A DNA stretch of 64,000 nt from Globodera rostochiensis (taxonomy: Eukaryota; Nematoda; Chromadorea; Rhabditida; Heteroderidae), in assembly GCA_018350325.1 (NCBI GenBank), contig JAEVLN010000002.1:558001-622000 (forward strand), given 5' to 3'. The position numbers and the translations under genes are program-made. Below, piece after piece: positions 59,161 through 64,000 of this stretch; position 1 is the first letter of the stretch; each line of letters opens with the position of its first letter. The notes beneath the pieces are model-generated. The model ran no database searches, was not told the DNA's origin, and worked only from the letters and a program-made list of their open reading frames with translations.

Positions 59161-59844
59161 CCTTGAATGATTGTGAAGACGTTAAAAAAGATTCAAAATG
59201 CATGTAAGGACAACGAAGCTAACGAATAAGCATTTGGGTTGATTTTGTTACAGAAAATAATTTCGAGAAAAAAAAGATTTCCAAATTGTTCGAACTTGGG
59301 TTAGGGGCACGCAAAAACGGAGCTTGTATTAGAGTACGACTTTTCTTTTCCAGATTTTATTTTTTTTAAACTAACTATTTATGGCACATTGTCTGTGAGC
59401 CGCCTGGCTGTGAAAATGCATTGCTTGGCCATTTCTGAATATCAAAGCAATTGAATAACCTTAAATTGGCAACCATCAATAATAAATATTTGTTATTGTA
59501 ATTTTTTGCATCAGGAGCCGACAAAAAAGTGATAAAACCATAACGCATCAAAATTGAATTAAAAAATGCTAATTTTCGTTGTTTTGTCAATTTCCCCCAT
59601 TTTTCAGTGAAAACTCGGAAAGGCGGTCTCTGGACTCATTTCTTCAGAAATAACCTTATTTCTCACAAATCAGCTCCAATTCTTGATTGTGTTTACTTTT
59701 CATGCTGATTTAAACCGCTGAAAAAATCTGTCACCTTTTCGTTATTTCTAAAATTTTCAATTTAGCTTTTCAATTCGAGATTTGTTGTGGCAAAGCATAA
59801 TTTGTATTTTAATCAAAATATAATTTCTTTTCATTTACAATTTT

Positions 59845-59890
59845 TGCATCGATTTTTGCGGGAGGGGGGACGGGACGGGAAAAGACAGCC
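59845..59890 (-). repeat. Polyproline-frame family, copy 4 (fragment)
   Basis: The minus strand reads EAVFSRPVPPPAKIDA; the C-run is interrupted (cccgtccccccted by tcccg). Only about 50 bp of the family is present, inside a longer minus-strand open frame (59809-60030). Confidence 0.4.
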
Positions 59891-60117
59891 TCTGCTTTTC
59901 TAAAGCAAGAACAAAATAATCTTAAAAAATCTTTTCCAATTTTAAAAAAGTTTTGTAAATAAAAATTTCTTATTGTTATCCAATTCTTCATTTGGCTTGA
60001 TGGTGTTTGTTCAATTGTTTCGTTTGCCAAAAAGTGTTTAAATAAAAAAAATTTTTTAAATGAAAAGTTACGAAAAGCTGACTATATTTTCCCAATAAAA
60101 ATGTATCAATATTGAAT

Positions 60118-60330
60118 TTAATTCCCGTTTAACGGAGTGTTCACCCCGCCCACCGACGATCATTTGCATCGATTTTTACGGGGGGGGGGGACGGGAAAAA
60201 ACAGCTCCTGCCTCTCAGTCATTCTTTTTACATTCAAAGAAATCAATTTCAGCATTATTTTATTTGGGTTGAACTGGGAATAGCATTTCCCAAAAGTAAA
60301 ATAAAGCGAATTTCAGTGCCGATTTTGGCC
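60118..60330 (-). repeat. Polyproline-frame family, copy 2 (frameshifted)
   Basis: Homologue of 22730-22940. The C-run is 11 bases and caccccgcc has two extra bases, so the frame open in copy 1 is not kept. Confidence 0.6.
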
Positions 60331-60880
60331 TTTTTTTTAATTCCTTAAGAAAAATTCGGTATTTCCGAGAATTTTTTCATTTGCTATTGAATTTACCCCA
60401 GGACATTTGATGTAATTGATTTAAAATTACACAAAAAGAGATTGGGTTTTTGCATTTTAGTTCTTATTTTGGCACTTTTTGGTGTTTTTAGTGCTTAGAC
60501 GCAATTTCCATGTTTTTAGTGCCTGAAAATCTTGACTCTAGTTAATAAATCGATATTTTTTAAATTTTTGTCACGAAATGGTTGTAATTCATTGTTTTCA
60601 AACAAGCTGCAAAAGAACATTACAATGAAATTACTCGCATTGGATAAAACCAGGGTTTCGATTCGTACTTGAATGGCAAGTACAGTGCTTGAAAATGGAC
60701 CCTCGTACTTAAAAATTAAAAATGTGCTTATTTTCAAGAATGTACTTGAAAAATGAGAATTTGGCGTGAATGTTGAAAATTTAGGGGTTTTAATGGAAAT
60801 AATCATGTTTTGGCATTATGTCGATTCAAAATTTTCAATAGAAAATGGCTCTTTTATTAAAAATGTGCTCTTTCAAACCA

Positions 60881-60920
60881 CTAGCGGTTTAGGTGCGCCT
60901 AACGGCGCACCAACCGCTAG
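60881..60920. other. Interrupted GC palindrome in element D
   Basis: CTAGCGGTT and AACCGCTAG enclose GGTGCGCC-TAAC-GGCGCACC. Both inner (8 bp) and outer (9 bp) stems are perfect, separated by a two-base bulge on the left side. It precedes the T/C-rich minisatellite, the same order as in the large array. Confidence 0.75.
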
Positions 60921-60975
60921 AAGTAAGGATAGTATGTCATGAACAGTTTTGATTGAAATACTTCAAAGCTTTTTA

Positions 60976-61410
60976 CTTTGGCACTTTTTCCTCTTGGCGT
61001 TTTAACCTTTTGATCTTTTCCAACTTTTGGCTTTACCCACTTTTGGCACATTCCCCCATCTCACTTTTCCCCTTTTAGCACTTTCCCCCTTTGGTATTTT
61101 CCCGGCTTTTGGTTTTTCCCCCGTGGCATTTCACCGCACTTTTCCCTCTTGGCACTATTCCTCTTTGCATTTTCTCTCTTTTTCCCTTCTGGCACTGTTG
61201 CCTCTTGGCACTGTTTCCTCTTGGCATTTACTCTATTTTTCCCCTTTTGGCACTTTTCCTTTTTGGCATTTTGCCTTTTGGCACTTTTCCATTTTGGCAT
61301 TTTGCCTTTGGTACTTTTGCCGCTTGGCATTTCCCTATTTTTTCTCTTTTCCCTTTTGGCACTTTTCCCCGCTTTTGGCTTTACCCACTTTTGGCACATT
61401 CTCCCATGGA
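60976..61410. repeat. ttttggcacttttcccc minisatellite
   Basis: About 25 imperfect copies of a unit close to cttttggcacttttcccc. A short related run lies at 6739-6820 in array unit 0. It gives open frames on both strands (140, 112 and 135 codons) of low complexity, which I reject as genes. Confidence 0.85.
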
Positions 61411-61470
61411 CTTCTCATAAAATTGGTTGCAATTCCTTTAACAAATTAAGTCAAAAATTCAAAATTTTCT

Positions 61471-61513
61471 CGGCGGTGCCTATCGGCACCGCCGACCCTC
61501 CCCCCCCCCCCCC
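61471..61513. other. GC hairpin module plus C-run (inverted copy in element D)
   Basis: CGGCGGTGCC-TATC-GGCACCGCCG (61471-61494) pairs perfectly over 10 bp, with a C-rich run just after. This is the reverse orientation of the modules in elements A, B and C. One arm base differs so that the G-T pair of copies A and C is a Watson-Crick pair here. Confidence 0.75.
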
Positions 61514-61776
61514 ACCTTTTCACAAAAATATTTGGAAAATCACGCGCAAAAAATAGATATAAGAAATGCACCGATTGTTGAGCGGAAACAAGAAATTGTT
61601 GGAAAAGATACATTCAGGCGAGAAATATAAGCCAACGAGAATAAAGCGTTTTTGTTTTGATAAAATATAAATTTTGAGTGTACTTGGAATTCATAAAATT
61701 GGCCCATTATGTACTTGGAAATCAACATGCTTGTACTTGGGAATCGACTTTACCCGATCGCAACCCTGGATAAAAC

Positions 61777-64000
61777 GCTTCATTGCTAAGCTCAGCTCGG
61801 CCTCAGCTATAAAAAAAATATTTTGAATTAATTCTATACCAATATAATAATATGCGTTTAAACCGATTTGATAATATGTATTTATTATGCGAAAGCCCCA
61901 AAATAAAAAACGTTTGATTTTACTAAAGGCTATTGCGAAAATTTATAAAAGATAAAATGTTGAAAAAATCCTAAAATAATTTGCTCCCGTACTGAAGAAT
62001 GCCGCCTCATCGGAAAATCACAAAATTTTTGGTCAATTTAAAATATTTTTTATTATGTGAAAAAACAGTAAATAAAAGCGAATAAAATATTTATTGTACG
62101 AGTAAGATGAAATGCTTTTTTGCAAGTATTTACCTATTTTTTATGACATTCTAGCACCAATTTTATGTGCTAGCATCTTTTTTTTTCATTTTGGGACCTA
62201 TTTTGGCATTTTTTGTGTTCACCTATTTTCATTTGTTTAAAATTTGGTTAGAAACTAATAGATATTTAAACGAAGCCTAAAGAAAATTTTTGCTGAAAAA
62301 TCTTTAATTTTTGCAGACATTATAAGCAATGTTTATGCTCCCAAAAGCATAAACTGGGTCTGATCAGCCTCAAGTTCCCCAAGATAGGAGTCTTCAAAAG
62401 CGGTTGGCGTCTCCCTCACCTCGGCTTAAACGAGTTATGAATTTTTATTTTTTAACTTTGATAACGAGTAATGATTAAAAACAACAACACCGCAAACGAT
62501 ATTCAACTTTGCAAACTCTTGACCACATTTTGCATTCAAAACAAATGTATAAATATTTGTATTAAAATCTCAAATAAATAAACATAAACAATAAAAAAAT
62601 CTTATTACAAATAAAATTAGAAAACGACTAGTGAAGGAGTAAACTTATATTTACACTTTGATTCAAAAAATTTAAAACTACTTTAAAAGTTCTACGAAAA
62701 TCAAAATAAATAAATGTCATTACTGCGAAAAACGAGAACCAACCAACAGCAGATATTGCCAGTTATTGCATTGCATCAAAAATAAATATTTTAAATATTC
62801 ATTTTAGATTTATTTACTATTTAATAAGTAATTTAAATTATTAAATTGAGTTAAAAAATGCTAAAACATCATCGCTATTTTCTCAGCATAAACAAATATT
62901 TTGATAAATAATAACTGAGAAATTTAAAAGCTTTGTTTTTAAAAAGGCAATGAGTGCCTGAGCAACGGAACCGCAATGTTAATACAAGAGGGCGTCAATA
63001 TTTTAACGCAAATTTGACGTGCCACCGAAAAAATGAGAGTCTTTATGGCACCTGGGATCGGGACGAATAAAAGTTTAATCGTTCTCCAAAACATAAAGAT
63101 AAATATGCATTTATATCAAAAGCAAAAAATGATAAGTAAGCTTCTTAAAAATATTCAACAAATAAAGAAATTTAAGAAATTTGTTTAAATTGGTTATAAT
63201 TTCGCGCTATATATTAACAAATTTAATTACATAAAAAAGTGAGGCTCCAGCAAAAGCAAGTGCAACAAAAACAGAAATTTAAAAAAAATTATATTAATTT
63301 AATTTTAAAAATCATTTCTGTTTACCTAGATAAATTATTTTAATTTCTCGACGCAGGTAGAAAAAAATCAGTTTGTAGGTATTTAACAATTTATAAAAGG
63401 AAAAAAACAATTTGTTCTTAGCATTCTTAGCTGGATTATGTAATTGTAATTTAATTTTCTAATTAAGCAAAAAAATTAAATTAATAAATTTCAAAAAGTA
63501 ACCTATTTATATAATATTCAAATTTAAAAAAGCAACAATTAAAATGTGAATCACTAAACCCGGCGTCGGAATCGAAATTTCAGTGCATGAACCGATTATT
63601 TATACACATAACACCGCCAGTCTACAAATTTGTCAAATGATAAGATTTAAATAATTTTCATTTTGTTTTTAAACCCGAACAGATGTTCAAGCCGATGTAC
63701 TAGACAATTTTAATAATTTATGTATCATTCTCTCACTTTAAACAATTTACCCAAGCAAGCCCTTAATGAAGGGTTCTCTTTGACCATTAATCATATAATA
63801 GAAACAAATTATAATAATTAGCCACATTGTTTTGCATTGCCTTAAAAAAACATTATGGCAAATCAAAGCACAAAGGTTATTAAAAACCAATAAATTTGTA
63901 AATACACAAAAACACTGACAATTAGAAAATATTGTTTGCTTCTAAAACTTGCAAAACAGCAGACGAAATAAGACGCGACAGTTCCACATTTATTTTTAAT
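61777..64000. other. AT-rich block with an R1 copy
   Basis: No gene supported. The first 150 bases continue the segmental duplication. GC-richer text at 62335-62440 (gtctgatcagcctcaagttc, gcgtctccctcacctcggct) is exon-like without a clear frame. The R1 copy 5 lies at 62925-63250. Confidence 0.5.
62925..63250 (+). repeat. Dispersed repeat R1 (copy 5)
   Basis: Core gcctgagcaacggaaccgca to ggcacctgggatcgggacga. The plus frame here reads NVNTRGRQYFNANLTCHR then KNESLYGTWDRDE and TAA, differing in frame from copies 2 and 4. Continues to gtgaggctccagcaaaagca. Confidence 0.6.

Larger units (their letters stand above)
60651..61768. mobile_element. hAT-like non-autonomous element D (1118 bp)
   Basis: The ends are CAGGGTTTCGATTCG and, on the other strand, CAGGGTTGCGATCGG (12 of 15 match), flanked by an exact 8-bp duplication gataaaac (60643-60650 and 61769-61776). 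The empty paralogue reads gataaagc at 23505-23512. Subterminal gtacttga/gtacttgg motifs occur at both ends. The interior has a 40-bp GC palindrome (60881-60920), a ttttggcacttttcccc minisatellite (about 60976-61410) and the GC hairpin module with a C-run (61471-61513). No transposase frame. Confidence 0.9.
59433..61930. repeat. Segmental duplication, copy 2 (holds element D)
   Basis: Paralogue of 6571-6637 plus 20596-20727 plus 22126-23640. It lacks the 14-kb array (junction about 59505) and element B (59628-59635) but carries element D (60651-61768), which is absent at 23505-23512. About 59842-59890 holds an extra polyproline-family piece. Confidence 0.75.

Noticed and set aside
61027..61556. 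Open frames of 109-140 codons on both strands in the ttttggcac minisatellite
   Set aside because: Low-complexity repeats of FGTFPFWHF type; both strands open; part of element D.

Overview
The window looks like a piece of a very AT-rich nuclear genome from a small invertebrate. The introns I can define are short (41-118 bp), splice acceptors are of TTTCAG/TTTTAG type, and DNA transposons and their non-autonomous derivatives are abundant. A nematode, perhaps a root-knot type, would fit, but nothing read here proves the taxon. There is no bacterial gene organisation: no operons, no rRNA, no CRISPR array. Only one multi-exon gene can be modelled with a consistent frame. Most of the window is repeats, segmental duplications and short GC-richer islands that look like decayed exons.

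Layout. 1-1383: AT-rich DNA with two dispersed-repeat copies. 1392-2468: a hAT-type non-autonomous transposon with an exact 8-bp target duplication, sitting at the last sense codon of a minus-strand gene. 2259-3452: that gene, encoding a signal peptide, five small lysine-rich exons and an acidic tail. 3453-6637: AT-rich DNA with weak exon-like islands. 6638-20595: a 14-kb tandem array of seven composite units. Each unit is built as GC hairpins, then T/C-rich minisatellite, then a conserved AT-rich body, then a minus-strand tRNA-like segment with A box, B box and T-run, then a conserved end. 20728-22125: a second hAT-like element inside a coding-like exon. 22126-27470: a duplicated block and AT-rich DNA. 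27479-28451: a third hAT-like element. 28460-50325: AT-rich mosaic of four dispersed repeat families and segmental duplications. 50328-51497: a TA-flanked Tc1/pogo-like element with a remnant transposase DNA-binding domain. 51500-58439: AT-rich mosaic. 58440-61768: a small inverted-repeat element, a 130-bp hAT-like MITE, and a fourth large hAT-like element inside the second copy of the duplicated block. 61777-64000: AT-rich DNA with one more dispersed-repeat copy.

Most useful observation. The window contains several of its own empty sites. Paralogous segments lack the 14-kb array (about 59500), the element at 20728 (59628-59635), the element at 27479 (45076-45083), the element at 60651 (23505-23512) and the pogo-like element (57755-57756). 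Insertion boundaries and target duplications can therefore be read directly. Two further patterns seem new. The hairpin heads of the array keep their geometry while both arms change sequence (6639-6657 versus 9422-9440). Four hAT-like elements with unrelated terminal repeats share one internal GC hairpin of form GGCGGTGCC-GATA-GGCGCCGCC next to a G-run. Functional statements about these are inference.
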